64,000 nt of DNA from Notospermus geniculatus (GCA_002633025.1 NMRB01000295.1:60599-124598); one strand, 5' to 3'; positions 1 through 12,096 are shown, counted from the stretch's first letter. Program-made: numbers and translations. The notes: generated by a model not told the origin, from the sequence alone.

Positions 1-499
1 CACTTCCACTAGACCTAACAGTGCTGGCTTGCCCACTGTTGTCTTTTCCGTGCATCTCAGAACTGATCTGATTGCTTTCATCATGACTGACGACGTGATC
101 TTTCGTCGGCTTCACGCAATTCGATTGCGAATATGTTTCGACTTCCTCTTTGAACTCATAATAGTCATTGAGGAGTTCCTCTTCCCAATCTTCGTATTTG
201 GGCCTATCAGTTTCCGAAACTGATTCAATCAGCTCAGCATTGGTGTTCAATGCTGCTTTGAAATCTACCTCTAGATTACCTACTTCATTGTCCAGTCTGT
301 AGCGACTCATAGACTTGGCCGTTATGCCTTCTCTCGCTCGACGTATCGATCTCGTAATCTTTCCTCGCAAAGTTTTACGCTCTTTGCGCAAACTCTCGAG
401 CCGGACGTAGTTCCGATCAGAACTATCCGCATTCGTATTCTTCTCTTCAGCCGCAACATCCCCCGTCACACTTTGAATTTCGTCACGATCACCCATCAT
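1..499 (-). CDS. Gag-like N-terminus of an LTR retrotransposon (BEL/Pao-like), partial
   Basis: An uninterrupted minus-strand frame of 166 codons starts at ATGATG (complement of 494-499) and is still open at the left window edge. The product is charged and helix-prone: an acidic start (MGDRDEIQ), then a basic stretch (LRKERKTLRGKITRSI), then acidic segments around YEDWEEELLNDYYEFKEEVE. That layout resembles the N-terminal Gag region of BEL/Pao retrotransposons, which has an arginine-rich helix followed by acidic coiled coil. This is inferred from the pattern; no protease, reverse transcriptase or integrase is in the window. It lies directly downstream of an LTR-like sequence. A host gene exon is the alternative. 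Confidence 0.6.
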   Translation of the reverse strand, partial: MMGDRDEIQSVTGDVAAEEKNTNADSSDRNYVRLESLRKERKTLRGKITRSIRRAREGITAKSMSRYRLDNEVGNLEVDFKAALNTNAELIESVSETDRPKYEDWEEELLNDYYEFKEEVETYSQSNCVKPTKDHVVSHDESNQISSEMHGKDNSGQASTVRSSGS

Positions 500-838
500 G
501 ATAACTCTTAGAAATTGGTTTAGATCCGATGACGATTACGACAAAGACATGAAAGTCGGAAATCTCTTTAACAGCCTTTAATACACACGTTTTCGGTATT
601 ACAATGAGGCGAGGTAAGGCGAGGTTCTAAGAGTACATTTCCTGACACGACTGAAGACATGCGGTTCAAACATGAAAAGCGATGACGCAGCTGAGTGCGT
701 GACGTAACGCAGTCTCCGTAAGAAAGGAGACGGGATGACGACGTAAAACATGTTGTAGTGCTGAGACGATGATGACGTCAGACAATGATGATGACGTAAT
801 CAATGCGTTGCTAAGTAATATTGGTAATATTCACAACA
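500..838 (-). mobile_element. Putative 5' LTR of the retrotransposon
   Basis: Read on the minus strand, this stretch begins TGTTGTGAATATTACC and leads directly into the Gag-like frame; a CA just before the start codon could be its inner end. TGTTG starts are common in BEL/Pao LTRs (family knowledge). A run of ten C/G bases abuts the outer end at 839-848. Because only one LTR is in the window, the inner boundary and the target-site duplication cannot be confirmed. Confidence 0.45.
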
Positions 839-943
839 CCCCCCCCCCAGGCCATAAAAGCTAGCTATTCCCCTGAAGGACATGGACGGAGGAGGGGTTA
901 CTCATTTAATAGTTTTAATATTTTTGGCTAATTAAGACATCTA

Positions 944-1195
944 ATTGGTGTTGCCCTCATTCGCCACCAGAGGCCCACTAGCATTCACCGCCAGAGGACC
1001 ACTGGTGTTTGCCATCAGAGGCCCACCAATATTTGCCATCTGAAGGCCACCAGTTTTTGCCACCGGTGCCCCATCAGCAGAAAATTGGGGGCTGCTGCTG
1101 CCACCCGTGCCCCTGGTTTGCCACCAGAGGCCGACCGGTCGCTACCGCTGCCCCTCATATGCCACGGAGGCCCACTGAATGCTTGCTGCTGTCTA
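944..1195. repeat. Degenerate tandem repeat with GCCACCAGAGGCCCACC-like unit
   Basis: About eight imperfect copies of a unit near 27 bases, with core GCCACCAGAGGCCCACCAGT, occur one after another. Short open frames on both strands here are by-products of the repeat. No coding role is visible. Confidence 0.6.
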
Positions 1196-1353
1196 GGTCG
1201 CACCTTTTCAACACACATTGAAGGCCCTAAAACACCCTAAAATTACCTTAAATCCTCCCTAAATATTCCTAAAAATAATCTGAAAATGCCCTAAATTTTG
1301 CCCTAAAAAGTTCCAGAAGTTGGCTGGAGAGCCTGGTCATATAGTTTGTGACG

Positions 1354-1398
1354 CCTTGGCGGAATTATACTGTCAGTATACATGTAATTCCTCCAAGG
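1354..1398. repeat. Short palindromic element of the GGAGGAATTATACT family
   Basis: The sequence CCTTGGCGGAATTATACT, then a short centre, then GTAATTCCTCCAAGG forms an imperfect inverted repeat. Other members are at 13618-13649, 19016-19048 and 21409-21463. Confidence 0.6.
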
Positions 1399-1446
1399 TG
1401 AAGCCCAGTCAAGCCATGTGCTCCAAATCCCTCGTTGAACAAGAGG

Positions 1447-1619
1447 GGAAGGAGACATCAACCAGGGCCGACCGCCACGAAACTACGATAGCACTAACAG
1501 GGCCTAACGGAGAAATTCTGTAATGGTAAAAGCCATTGCATACCTCTCTGTTAGGCGCTGTTAGTGCTATCGGAGTTTCGTGACGGCCCGCCCAGACCAA
1601 CCCCGTGCCGTCTCCTTTC
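1447..1619. mobile_element. Foldback (MITE-like) element
   Basis: Two arms of about 70 bases face each other: 1447-1514 and 1542-1619. The shared core is CACGAAACT.CGATAGCACT in one arm and its complement in the other, so the whole unit can fold into one long hairpin. No transposase is present. It sits beside a short GGAGGAATTA palindrome at 1354-1398. Confidence 0.65.
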
Positions 1620-3560
1620 GATCTGTTGAAAAACTACAGTCCCCAGGCTGGTTGCAGTCTCAGCAAATGGTAATTCATCTTGCTATTACCAGATGGCATG
1701 CGAGTGACTTGCTTTCCTGTTGAAAGCAATTATTGTGTTCCTTTGCTGTCGGCTGTCAGATTCTTAAGGGGGCGGTAGTGGAAACATACAGCGCCGTTTT
1801 AGTGCGGCGGTCGAAGGTTGAACCGTCTTATTTATGAATAACCATGTATTGTTAATAAAATTAGGCGTCAAGGACAAGCTGATCATGGTTCGTTGCCAAA
1901 ACCTACACTCTTTCAAATATATTGTCCAGCACAATGCTTTTGTACACCCGGTGCGTCCGTGCGCATAGGCCTATTTTAATGACAATAAGGAGGTTACTTT
2001 AATAGACCGCGTATTTCGAAAAGCGTAGGCGTGTTTAGGCCAAAATATGAAAATTTTGGGAAGACTTTTCTCGTCCATCAGGCATCGCACTTCAGTGGTT
2101 TCTTTTCATTTGGCAGCAGTATATTTGTGCGCAGGGCGCGACGTTGAGATTTTTTCACTATTCAACAGGATTCGGGAGATATTCAAAAAGTTCATTTTTG
2201 ACCATTTTTTGGCACAAATTACATAATTATCATTACTAAGAATTAGAATTTGCAAATTATCTCAACGTCGGCACCTGCACATATGTATTCCCCAACATTT
2301 GGTGATAAAACGCCAGGTCCCAGTCGCGTTGTTGCCGAGAAATCTATGACGAAAAAGTCAAATGGGGGGTCTCATTGTTTGCTTAATTAGCTGATTAATG
2401 AAAGATGAAAGCACATCGTTTACAATTCAGATGTGTAGAACAAGAGTAGCAGTTACATAGAAATACATGAAATCGATGCTACCTTTTTGCTTGAAGAAAA
2501 TATGAATTGTTTTCAGTCGCCATTTGCAGTGCGCTTCCTTATGGCTACCGCCCCCTTAATCCAGATGTCGCCACTTGCAGGAAAGGAGAGATGACATCTT
2601 TGGCGACTGACATTGATTCATTAACTCATTCTATAATACATGGCTGTCTCAAAGGATCGAGTAAGCGCTCAATGAGCTGCCCCTTGAGTTCCCCAGAAAC
2701 GTTTGTAGAGGGGCGGTGGTAATAATGTGAAGCGCTTTAGGACTGTGAATGGAAGTGAAAACTGAGCGCTTTTTTAAAAGCCTCGCACAGTTAACAAATA
2801 ATCAACAGAACTTCTGTGATGAAAAAAAGACAACAGACGTTCATATTTATTAAAATTCGTATGATACATTACGTTAAACAGATATACAACAAAATAACGA
2901 TGATTATAAACAAAATACGACACTGTCGAAAGTCCACTGCACCTGCTACCTGACAAAGGGTGAACAAGGCAGCCTCGTCGGCCACCATAGAGTGGTTGGC
3001 CCCCAATGGGGAACCCGCGTGACAAACTAGAATAATAGATGGCGCAGCGAGTACAAGACCCGAATGACGTATCGACGTCAATTTTTTCGCTGTTGACGTC
3101 GCGCCGTCAAAACATTTGTGTGCATTTTTCTACACAATTTTCCGCGGGATTTTCCCCCAAAAGACGTTGTCAATATTGTCATCCTGTGACATCCTGACAG
3201 AGCAGAGCAGTAATATATGGACAAGTTTGAAAATGAAACAGGAGCGTGCAATTTAATCAAAGTCGAACCAAACAGAGTGGTTATTTGGGGGGGGGGGGTA
3301 CGAAATAAATGGAAATACTGTTAGAAAATATGGCTTCCGGGTCTTACACTGACAGCGCCACGTCGTGGCGTTAGTTCGCGCGTTTCTCATTGATTCACCA
3401 TTCTTTATTTGCAGTGATATTTTGCTGACGAACAAATATCTGTAAATAGGTGGCCGACCCTGCAAGGTGGTCAACTACTCTATGGTTCACTCTATGTACA
3501 TGTATATCGATACACTACATAACTTGGGGCAGGCACGCACCCTGGCGGGAGATCTTGTAA
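1620..3560. other. No gene recognised
   Basis: Unique-looking AT-rich DNA with a poly-G tract at 3289-3298. Short frames on both strands show no domain, no convincing splice sites and no codon bias. I see no supportable feature. Confidence 0.5.
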
Positions 3561-3570
3561 ATACAAGCCC

Positions 3571-3584
3571 GGCGGCCATCTTGA
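3571..3584 (-). promoter_or_regulatory. YY1-like motif near a possible transcription start
   Basis: The complement reads TCAAGATGGCCGCC, close to the YY1 consensus AAnATGGCGGC, which clusters near transcription starts in animals. It is about 50 bases upstream of the open frame at 3633. It is a single motif, so the assignment is tentative. Confidence 0.35.
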
Positions 3585-3632
3585 TCGGGAAAAACACGGG
3601 ACGTTGCAATCAACGTTAGTGTCAAATAATCA

Positions 3633-4105
3633 ATGCTATTTATACAGTTTACTGAAAACATCTTTGAAAGGTTAAGTAGTTTGGCAACTGTGTCGTCCAG
3701 GTGTGAACATTTTAAACGCCTGAGTGAACTTAGGTGTCAAAATCCGATAATTCCACAGCTCAAGCCTCTCTTCAGATCAATATTTACAGTTAAGAGGGTC
3801 GTTTTAAAACTTTTTAAAGTGAATTTCTCCATGAAGCCGAGGTCTACCCCGTTCTACCTCAGTGATTCCCTTGGTCTGATGAGGAGTTCATCTCCCGGAA
3901 ATAACGCGTTAAAACTTCTTATTGACCTCACTAAAATCTCCAGTAAGGTTATTTTAAATTTAGGGTTATTTTATTCAAGTTGTGACGTAGATTTACAAAC
4001 GATTGCAAAAAAAATTCAAGAATATTGCGATGAAGGTTTCTGCCGAAGTATTGGCGTGAAGGATTCTTCGATAATTTCTAATGTTACTCAGTTGAAGACT
4101 GGAAA
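3633..4105 (+). CDS. Hypothetical protein, possible first coding exon
   Basis: An open frame of 158 codons (MLFIQFTENIFERLSS..) is one of the longest in the otherwise empty left third. The in-frame stop at 4107-4109 overlaps a good splice donor: GGAAA followed by GTAAGC. The frame could therefore be a first exon ending at 4105 rather than a complete gene. A YY1-like motif lies just upstream. I recognise no domain, signal peptide or membrane segment, and no matching downstream exon before the MITE at 4148. A chance frame is a real possibility. Confidence 0.3.
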
Positions 4106-4147
4106 GTAAGCACTCCCAAACAATAAGGGAAAACACTGACGTCCGGA

Positions 4148-4469
4148 AACACCATAGTACGTTTATTAAATCATCTGGACCCCGATGGGAGGACCCTTTG
4201 GTTGTCAGGCAGACCTTGGTATTGTTGGTGAAGTTTGGCTATTGAAATGCATTTTATTGACAGGATACTTCCAGCCAATCCCATGCCTATGCCTGTGTTC
4301 AATTTCGAATCAAGGCCTAGTTGCGTGTTCTATTTCGAACCAAGATTCAGTTGGTTAGAAAACAATGTGCGTTGGACCGTTTTGAGTAAACCCTAAATTC
4401 ATTGTTGTCCGGTTACTAGGGGTTTCACTGACATACGCCCATCGGGGTCCAGATGATTTGAACGTACTT
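4148..4469. mobile_element. MITE with ~31-base terminal inverted repeats
   Basis: Left end GTACGTTTATTAAATCATCT continues into GGACCCCGATGGG. The right end is its near-perfect complement at 4438-4469. There is no coding capacity in the 322 bases. Confidence 0.7.
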
Positions 4470-7226
4470 TAGGAGAAGTTACAACTGGGCTCCAAAATCC
4501 TGCCTGGCGTCTTGCACTATTCCTTGTACATGTAATATTTGTTGATAAACCAACTGAGCGCTTGCTTAGATTTCATGGCCCGGGCATTCGGCTTCAACCA
4601 CGCCTAAGATTTGAAAGACGACAGCTGTGGCCCTTAAAACTTTTAAACCAGATTGAATAGATTTTAACTTTTTTCTTCAAAGCGTGTACACTTGCGAATT
4701 CCCTATAGGAAAATCGATCCCGTCCCTGCGTCAGGTGGCGGTTTGCCGACGGTGAGCCTACCGGGGTTGCCGAGATCACGATGAGGGATTCACGCTTGGC
4801 TGAGCGTGCAGGGAACGAAACAGGTTTAACTCCCGTCTTTCATCTTTCGTAGAATTGTTCCAAACCCATCCTCCGAGTTGATACTGTCGTCTTTGTAACA
4901 GCACAATCGGTCCATGGAGAATTTTATTCGTGCAATATAAAAGGGAATTTCTAAAATGCGGAACAAAAGACCAAGGAACGAAACGGAACATGTACTTACT
5001 CAGTAAATGATATTTTTATATCGGGGGGGGGGGGNGTATGCCAAAAGTTATTTGTAAAGGTTATTCGCAAAGGTCTATAAAGACCAAGACGCGATTATGA
5101 CTATGACTATGACTATGACTATGAAAATGAGAGAAACAGGACACGAAACGGTACTGGTGCTGTCATGTGATGACATCTTTAACTCAGGGTTGTATTTCAT
5201 TTGTAAAAAGAAAGGGTATTTAGCCTACAAAATGAGAAACGAGAAACCATGAAACGAAACTTACTGATACTACTTTGATGGCAAGTACAAGTAAAGTCGT
5301 CTCTGAATTTCGCAAATTTTCGACCCCAACCGGGGTCTTCCTCAGGCACTTTCTATGGCGCTGGTACATGAAATCATAAAATTATCAAATTGGGGCATTG
5401 ACTTAGTTGATGGCATATACAAATCGGCGCTGTGTTTTATTTGCAAGTAGACTAGGGGTGTTTGTAAAATGGGAAACGAGACACCAAGAAACGAAATGGA
5501 GGTGGTAAATGAAATCATCAAATTGTGGCATTTAGTCCTAGGGGATAAGCAGAGAATGCGTTGTCATAAACTTCACCATTTTTATTGTAATCCTGTCACC
5601 TGAAATTTCTTTGGAGAAGTAAACTTCAAGAAGCATAGATCGGGAGAAAATAATTGTGTATTTTTCAATTCGACGCTTTCGTGTCTAAAAGAATGAAATA
5701 CATGTAAAAGCGAGTGGAGGTAATTGCTGAATGGGGCGAGAAACGTTGATCTGAAACTTTTATCTGAATAGGGTGAAAATACGCGCGTTTTACTCCTTAG
5801 TGTTGTTTGGTACGAGAATTGTTCGGTCTTTTGATTGACAGAAAAAATAAAAGAAAATTGGAAAAAATCTCAGGAAACCGAACGGGAGAGAAACTCGCGA
5901 GGAAATTTCACGACTGCGCGAACGCAAGCGTGAGTTCAAAGGAAGGGAATGTCGGTAACGGGTCGGAAAAGGTGGAGATACGGAGACTTTTGACCAACTC
6001 CATCAAACAAAATAATAATCCCACACTCAATAGCATCCGAGAACAGCAAAGACGGAATCTGGCTCTGATAAGAAATTCCTCCCGGGCTTTATGAAGCGTT
6101 ACAAACGCGCGGGGCCCTTTGCGCGAGGATTTCGCCCCTCTTTCTGAGCGTCGTCTCAAGTCTAGCGCACTAATCACCCTATCTGAACATTTGTTCATAC
6201 ACCGTGCTTTAAAAACAAATCATTCCGCCGAGAACGCTTCGTTTAATTTTTCGAGAGTGGTGCGATGGGAACTGTGAAAAAGCCCGACAGCTGATCGCGC
6301 CAGATCAAAGCCAGCCAATTAGCGTCGAGTATTTCAATTTGTGCGGTATTGATTTTCCCCCGCGCAGACGATCGTTTGAAGGAATACTGTCATCCTCGGC
6401 CCAGCGGCGATTCCTCACCTGGAATCGCCCGTAACAATACACCTCTGTACAGATAAATCGCCATTTACACCTGGGACGAGGTTTGTCCAGTCTCCAAGCT
6501 GACACACACCGTCTTACCCTCTTCCTGCAAGCACTATATTGTCCTGCGTGGAGATTTGCCCACCATATCTTCGGTATTTCCTCATCAAACTAACCAAGGG
6601 GATAGTATTGGCATATTTATTTGCCTGTCAATCCCCAAACCGATACTAGCCGCGTCTCTGAGTGTCCGCTGACCCGGGGATGTCGATGTCAATACCCATT
6701 TTGCTTCCCATAGCCATCGAATAGGTTAAGCGTTATTTGTCCTCGTGGAGTATGAGTATTGTATAAGTATGAATAGAGGATTTGTATAGGATGAGATAGT
6801 TGCGTGTTCTGTCAAAATCTTCCGCCTCCGCTCAAGCATGGCCGTGGAGAAGATGGGTTTCGCTCGAGGGTTTCGTGCGAAAATATCTACAACAGCATAA
6901 CTGGGGAAACAAGATCTGGTTGCGTCGTATGCCACCGTGAACGATTTTTCCTGTACAGGACTACCTATATGACAGGGTGTCGGTAACTTCCCAGAATCGT
7001 GTATTTTTTCTCTTTTTGTGGAAATGATGTACCGGCAAAACTATTCCGCGATGCGGCGCTGACTGTCAACCAGGTCATAAACTCGTCGATGAAAGCGCGG
7101 CCAACGTTGTTTTCCAATTAATTCTGAATAGTACACCCTACTTCTAGGCCAAGAATATCTAAAAAGATTTCCTTCAATTTCTAGCTTTACGTTTCTATCA
7201 TCAATACAGAACTACTGAAATGTATC
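4470..7226. other. No gene recognised; GACTAT microsatellite and poly-G
   Basis: A (GACTAT)n tract lies at 5098-5123. A poly-G run at 5023-5034 is broken by an N at 5035, so it is probably a sequencing stall. A 95-codon frame at 5807-6094 is basic and low-complexity with no recognisable domain. No supportable gene was found. Confidence 0.5.
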
Positions 7227-7230
7227 TTAA

Positions 7231-7433
7231 GGGTTATGAAAAGTGGCTCGAAATCTCGAAATTTTGACGCAAAAAAATCTGACTAACTGCACACAAAATT
7301 GAGAAAAAAATCTCGGGGCTCCTCGGGAAGCATCAGAAGAAGGGCCTCCGAGCCTTATTTTCTCAATTTTGTGTGCAGTCAGTCCGATTTTTTGCGTCAA
7401 AAATTCGAGATTTCGAGCCACTTTTCATAACCC
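7231..7433. mobile_element. Foldback MITE flanked by TTAA (piggyBac-type duplication)
   Basis: The element starts GGGTTATGAAAAGTGGCTCG and ends with the complement. TTAA flanks it on both sides (7227-7230 and 7434-7437). The arms extend over about 100 bases, so almost all of the element can pair. TTAA duplications are the signature of piggyBac transposition. No transposase is present. Confidence 0.75.
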
Positions 7434-8267
7434 TTAATGCTTTTGAGCAAAAATCCCGGCGGGAACATGACGAATTTTATTGATAAAGTCGACCTATTTT
7501 GCGTAATTATTTTTGTAACGTCACAATGACGCACGACGTCTGATGACGTTGAACAATCGCAGCGCATGCGCTGTTGTGTTTTAACCTGGTTGATGGTCAG
7601 CGCCTTCTTTTGTTTTGCTGATACCCCAGATGACGGAAACAAAATTCCAGACGACAACCCGTCCACGGTCTTTTCTGAAAACTGAAATACACTCCAATGC
7701 ATAGCAAGAAAACAGCCAATCAAAATGCATCATTTTAACATTTTTAAGTAATCAATAGAATTGTATCTAATTCAATTATCGAACTTTAATTAAAATCCCA
7801 GGATTTGATGATTTCTCAAATTGCTTGCCTTAAAGGTATATTGTCCCACACAACTCCAGGTTCTGTTAAAAAAAGGATACCATGCTGAGTGAACTCCAAT
7901 CCATTTCACCTACGAATTCGATTTCAATTGCAGTATTTGGGCAATATTTGTTATCAAGTGAAATTGCTAAATCAAATTCTCCTCAGAAGTTGTTTTAAGT
8001 AAAGATTGTGTAATCAGAAACATGCGAAGCGTGTGTAAATTTCAATTTCGGTGATTGGGAACATTTTCTCTTCATTGGATTGTAATGAAGATGCGATAAC
8101 ATCAATTAAAGGGAATCTGCTACAAAAAAACAGACTAGTCTTAAAGGTGTCGTCTAGTGTTTAGCCACTGTGTCCCAACCCACACAGATTTTGTGAGAGG
8201 TGTGAAAGGAATTGTAGTCTTAGGAATGGAGGTCCTAGTTGTAATAATCTGCAATCGTATGGCTATA

Positions 8268-8535
8268 CAGTACGTTGCACAATTGACCTCCCAGAATCCG
8301 CGTACCTTCCTAGGACGTGGCGCGGAAGGTAACCTTCAGTTCATCGCGGATGGTACGGGTACGTCACGCGTCTCGGTTGCGTGACGTCGGGTGAATGACG
8401 TTACGTCGTCACTGCATGCCTTCCATGACGCCGCGCCACATCCTAGGAAGATACGAGGATGGTACGAGAATGACGCTGCATCTGGTACGCGGGTGGTGCG
8501 CGCCGCGGAAGGGAGGTCAATTGTGCAACGTACTG
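8268..8535. mobile_element. MITE with 27-base perfect inverted ends, TA duplication
   Basis: The ends are CAGTACGTTGCACAATTG... and its exact complement, with TA on both flanks (8266-8267, 8536-8537). The interior is also partly self-complementary around TTCCTAGGA. TA duplication points to mobilisation by a Tc1/mariner transposase. Open frames across the element on both strands are artefacts of the palindrome. Confidence 0.8.
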
Positions 8536-8822
8536 TATCTGAATGGTCATTGTGGCATGTTTCTGTCGATGAGTTGCACACGACGTGGCGCTGCGATCGA
8601 TGTGACCGAAGTTTCTTTTTTCAACGTGATTTCCAGTCATTTCCATTAACTTCTGGCGTGAAATCAACCTTATTTGTTCGGTCGCATGACATTAAAATTT
8701 ACACCATCTTGTCGCGGATGAAAATTTCTGCAATTTCGTTGCTTTTTTCCTTAAAATAAAGAGGTAGGATGGCGATAACAGCAATGTCTTTATCTCATTT
8801 TTTCCTGTAGAAAAATGTACAG

Positions 8823-8983
8823 CAGGGCCCGGTTGCACGAAACTCACGACAGCGCTATCTTGGTGTTAGCGCTATCTTCATGTTAGATGACGTAAAAATC
8901 CATTGTTCTTTTACGTCATTTAACATCAAGTTAGCGCTAACACCAAGATAGCGCTGTCGTGAGTTTCGTGCAACCGGGCCCTG
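8823..8983. mobile_element. Perfect foldback MITE beginning CAGGGCCCGG
   Basis: About 55 bases at each end are exact complements, starting CAGGGCCCGGTTGCACGAAA, and the inner arms continue with few mismatches. Ends of the CAGGG type are common in hAT elements, but I see no clear 8-base duplication, so the superfamily is uncertain. Confidence 0.75.
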
Positions 8984-9273
8984 ATTTTTTCATGACGCAA
9001 CGTCAACACAAAAACGACGTCAATGACGTCGGTTCGGTCACATCGCTCGCAGCGCCAACCTGTCGGGATAAACGGCAGGCGGGTTCCTCATTAGGCATGT
9101 TAGGTCAAAGTCAAACCACACGTCATAATTATAACCGTTTTGAGCACTGAATTGTTGGACCGTGTCTTTGAATCGTTTGTCAAACAAAACAGCGTTATGA
9201 CGTCTGGTTTGATATTGGTGGCGTTTCTGTGACGATGACCTAATTTGATTTCCTCAAATACTTCTGTCATTGT

Positions 9274-9984
9274 GGCGCTGTCATTCTAATGAGAGCCGTC
9301 GAGCTGGAAGGATGGCGAGTGCTCCGCAGGTCAGTACAAGTACAATGCTGTAGGCATACACAGACAATAGGGTCAAGCATAGGCCTATACAATGTACATG
9401 TAGATCCAACTACAGGCAGCTATTGACGACTAAGCACTAGCGAAAAGTAGCCCTCAACACTGATCCTGATGGTATGTTTCAAACCCCACAAACTCTTTTG
9501 ATGCGTAATTGAAAGGGCGGACGACGCACCCGACTGAGCTAACCGGGTCTATTTCGGGTTCAACAAAGGGTATCAGGCCTAACATGTTGACAGAGTAGGC
9601 CTAGTATGGGGTCATGCAATCAGAGGCGTTGGTCAGAAAACAAAAATGGCGGAAGGGTCTGGAACTTTGTGAGCATGGCATGTAAATTGGATTTTATCTG
9701 CCCTTTTGGAGTTAACAAAGTGATTCACGTTATGCAGGTAAGTTGGAATATTATCCGTTTTGACATATCATGGTCATTTTTGTGTTTTCTGTTTGGGAGT
9801 GTTGAGGGCTACTTTTCGCTAGTGCTTAGTCGTCAATAGCTGCCTGTAGTTGGATCTACATGTACATTGTATAGGCCTAGGCTTGACCCTATTGTCTGTG
9901 TATGCCTACAGCATTGTACTTGTACTGACCTGCGGAGCACTCGCCATCCTTCCAGCTCGACGGCTTTCATTCGAATGACAGCGA
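9274..9984. repeat. Long inverted repeat, ~187-base arms around a ~340-base spacer
   Basis: The arms at 9274-9461 and 9799-9984 are nearly identical complements, including GAGCTGGAAGGATGGCGAG and ACAGACAATAGGGTCAAGC. The spacer contains a tRNA-like SINE head and a short frame at 9606-9839 without a recognisable product. It may be a foldback transposon or an inverted segmental duplication. Confidence 0.75.
9471..9553 (-). repeat. tRNA-derived SINE head (probable)
   Basis: The minus strand reads CCCGGTTAGCTCAGTCGGGT, a good pol III A box (TAGCTCAGTCGG). About 45 bases on comes GGGGTTTGAAAC, a degenerate B box. The cloverleaf is not intact enough for a functional tRNA, so I call it a tRNA-derived repeat. 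Confidence 0.5.
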
Positions 9985-11692
9985 CACCTGGGAGGTATTT
10001 GGGGTAATGGTGGCCTGAGAGAGGTGTTTGATGAAGGACCTCGATGTCTGAACTTCATCTTCCTGCCGCGCTTTGGCGCGGCCGGTATTTTTTTATTCAG
10101 CCAAAGCCATGGGGTAATGCTACATGTCAGCTTTAAGGCGGCGACAAACTGACACGTAAGCAACGCGTCGGGAAGCGTTCAACCAATCAAGGAGGCGGTA
10201 AGACGGGCCAAAACACCTATACCGAAGAATCTGATTGGCGGAACGCCTGCAGGCGCGCTGCGTACGCGCCAGTCTGTCACCGCCTTTACAGTTACGGGGC
10301 TTTGTAAATAAAATCCCAGGGACTTAGGTTCTTGTCACAGCGGGCCTATTTTGTACAGAATTCGGCACATTCCGCAAGAGTTTTAGCGCGTGCAAAAACC
10401 TCGTCAGCAAGGACTACAACCTACATGTACGCGAAAAACATAAACATCATTACAAATTATCTCTCCAAGAAATGACACCATCCAATCTCGATATTGGCGA
10501 GAATTAACGAGATTGCTCCCAACCACGCACGTAGGTCATGAGAAGGTGTTTAGGGCCAGGAAATGAGCCTATTTGCTTGCAGATGCTAGGTCTCTACTGC
10601 ACGGCATATCTTCGATGGCCATGCATCATTTAGTGACACTTTTGTAATGAAAATATTCCTCTTATGAAGCAAACTATATTAATATAGATTAGTTGCATGT
10701 TCGTGTTATTGGTTTGTGCCGACGGCATAATAATTTGTCGTAATTACCCGGATGGTTAGTTCTGACTTTTGCCGCTTGTGGCGCTGCAATGGCTGACCAA
10801 AGTGAGAGGTTTTTCTTCTCAAATACAGTGCCGTACTTAGCGGGGCGGCAGTTACCCCCTCCCCCAGATATTTCAGGGCCGTATTAAGTTAGCACCCCNA
10901 GATTTTATCGCCGAAGCGTTACAGCGATTTCCCGCTGGCGAGTTTTACCATGGCTTTTTTCACTCGCTGGCGATGTCACCCGCTGTTGGCGTTTTTGGCA
11001 TTTTGACGGGCGTTTTGGATGCGATATCGCCAACAGCGTTAAAATCGCCGCGATAAAAACGCCCGTCAAACCGGCCCTTAATAGTAGATTAAGAAATCTT
11101 GTCCGGGGTTATAGTTTTTCTATACGAAGTATCGGCTATCTCCTTGGTTAGCTTTGAGTCGAGCCATCGATCGTGGTAATCGGACAAGCTGCCGCGAGTC
11201 AGGGCGATGATTATCGGCTATGATGTTTATTAAATTGGATAAATTTGCCTGGAGTTATTCGGCGGAATGACAACACTCTCCGACGAGGATGTAACCAATG
11301 GAAGTGACCATTACTTTGAGTATGTTGACCATTTTGTTGGAGAGTGTGATGTGATGTCCGCAATCTCCAATCATAGAGTACATGTATGTACATGTATTTG
11401 CAAATTTGTGCATTCACATATCGCAGGGGAAAACAGCTTTGGCGAGTGAGTGGTACAACACAATTACTCACGAAATGTACATGTAAGTGATAAACAGTGT
11501 TTCCTTTCCACGTTGATTTTTATTAAAATCTATCGTCCTGTAAACGTACGCCCTCCATTTTCCCTTTGTGTCACTAATAATATTCAGAGGTTGTGCCTGC
11601 GCGAGACTGAAAAATGGCTGACGCCCCTCAATGTAGCTGCCAATTCGACCAAGTAGGCCTATGTCTCTAAAGCCAGTAGCACCGACACTAGG
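9985..11692. other. No gene recognised
   Basis: This stretch contains an assembly N at 10900 and a degenerate inverted region (10,860-11,085) rich in GGCGATATCGCC-like words. Short ACATGT-rich bits lie near 11,380. I see no exon. Confidence 0.45.
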
Positions 11693-11881
11693 CGATATCG
11701 CAAGCGATCTAATCGCCACCAATCTTCTCGCCAGCCACCGCAGACGAGGTGATATCGGCTTTGGTATTGTTTGACGACGGGCGAACATCGCTGGCGAGAG
11801 GATTCCACGCATCGCTGTCCAGCGCACACCTGGCGTCAACAGCCGATTTTGCTCGCTTGCGATCACATCGCTTGCGATATT
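11693..11881. mobile_element. Small inverted-repeat element, GATATCGCAAGCGAT ends
   Basis: ATATCGCAAGCGAT at the left (from 11694) is repeated as its complement ATCGCTTGCGATAT at the right (to 11880). The interior is rich in ATCGC words. It directly abuts a second inverted element that begins at about 11880. Confidence 0.5.
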
Positions 11882-12096
11882 AAGGAGGTTGAGATCAGCA
11901 ACTTATCACTGAATCACTGCAACTTATCATACGAATCGAAATGTACACAAAATAATATAATAATAATAATATGTTTATTCGTACCACAAAAAATGTAAGT
12001 ACATATAGGAGGTGAAAATTTGTCCTCGTTCTACATAATTCTATCCCTATAGGAATAAGGATCCGTGATAAGTCGCTGATCTCAACCTCCTTATTG
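11880..12096. mobile_element. Inverted-repeat element, TAAGGAGGTTGAGATCAGC ends
   Basis: The left end TAAGGAGGTTGAGATCAGC is mirrored by GCTGATCTCAACCTCCTTA at the right end (about 29 bases each). It contains an AT-rich TAATAATAATAA microsatellite and no protein. Confidence 0.6.

Noticed and set aside
5807-6094. 95-codon plus-strand frame, Lys/Arg/Asn-rich
   Set aside because: There is no domain, no splice context and an overlapping antisense frame of equal length. It is probably chance.
8336-8759. Overlapping open frames on both strands (81, 122 and 84 codons)
   Set aside because: They fall on a palindromic MITE and its border. Mirror frames are expected from inverted repeats, and no domain is seen.
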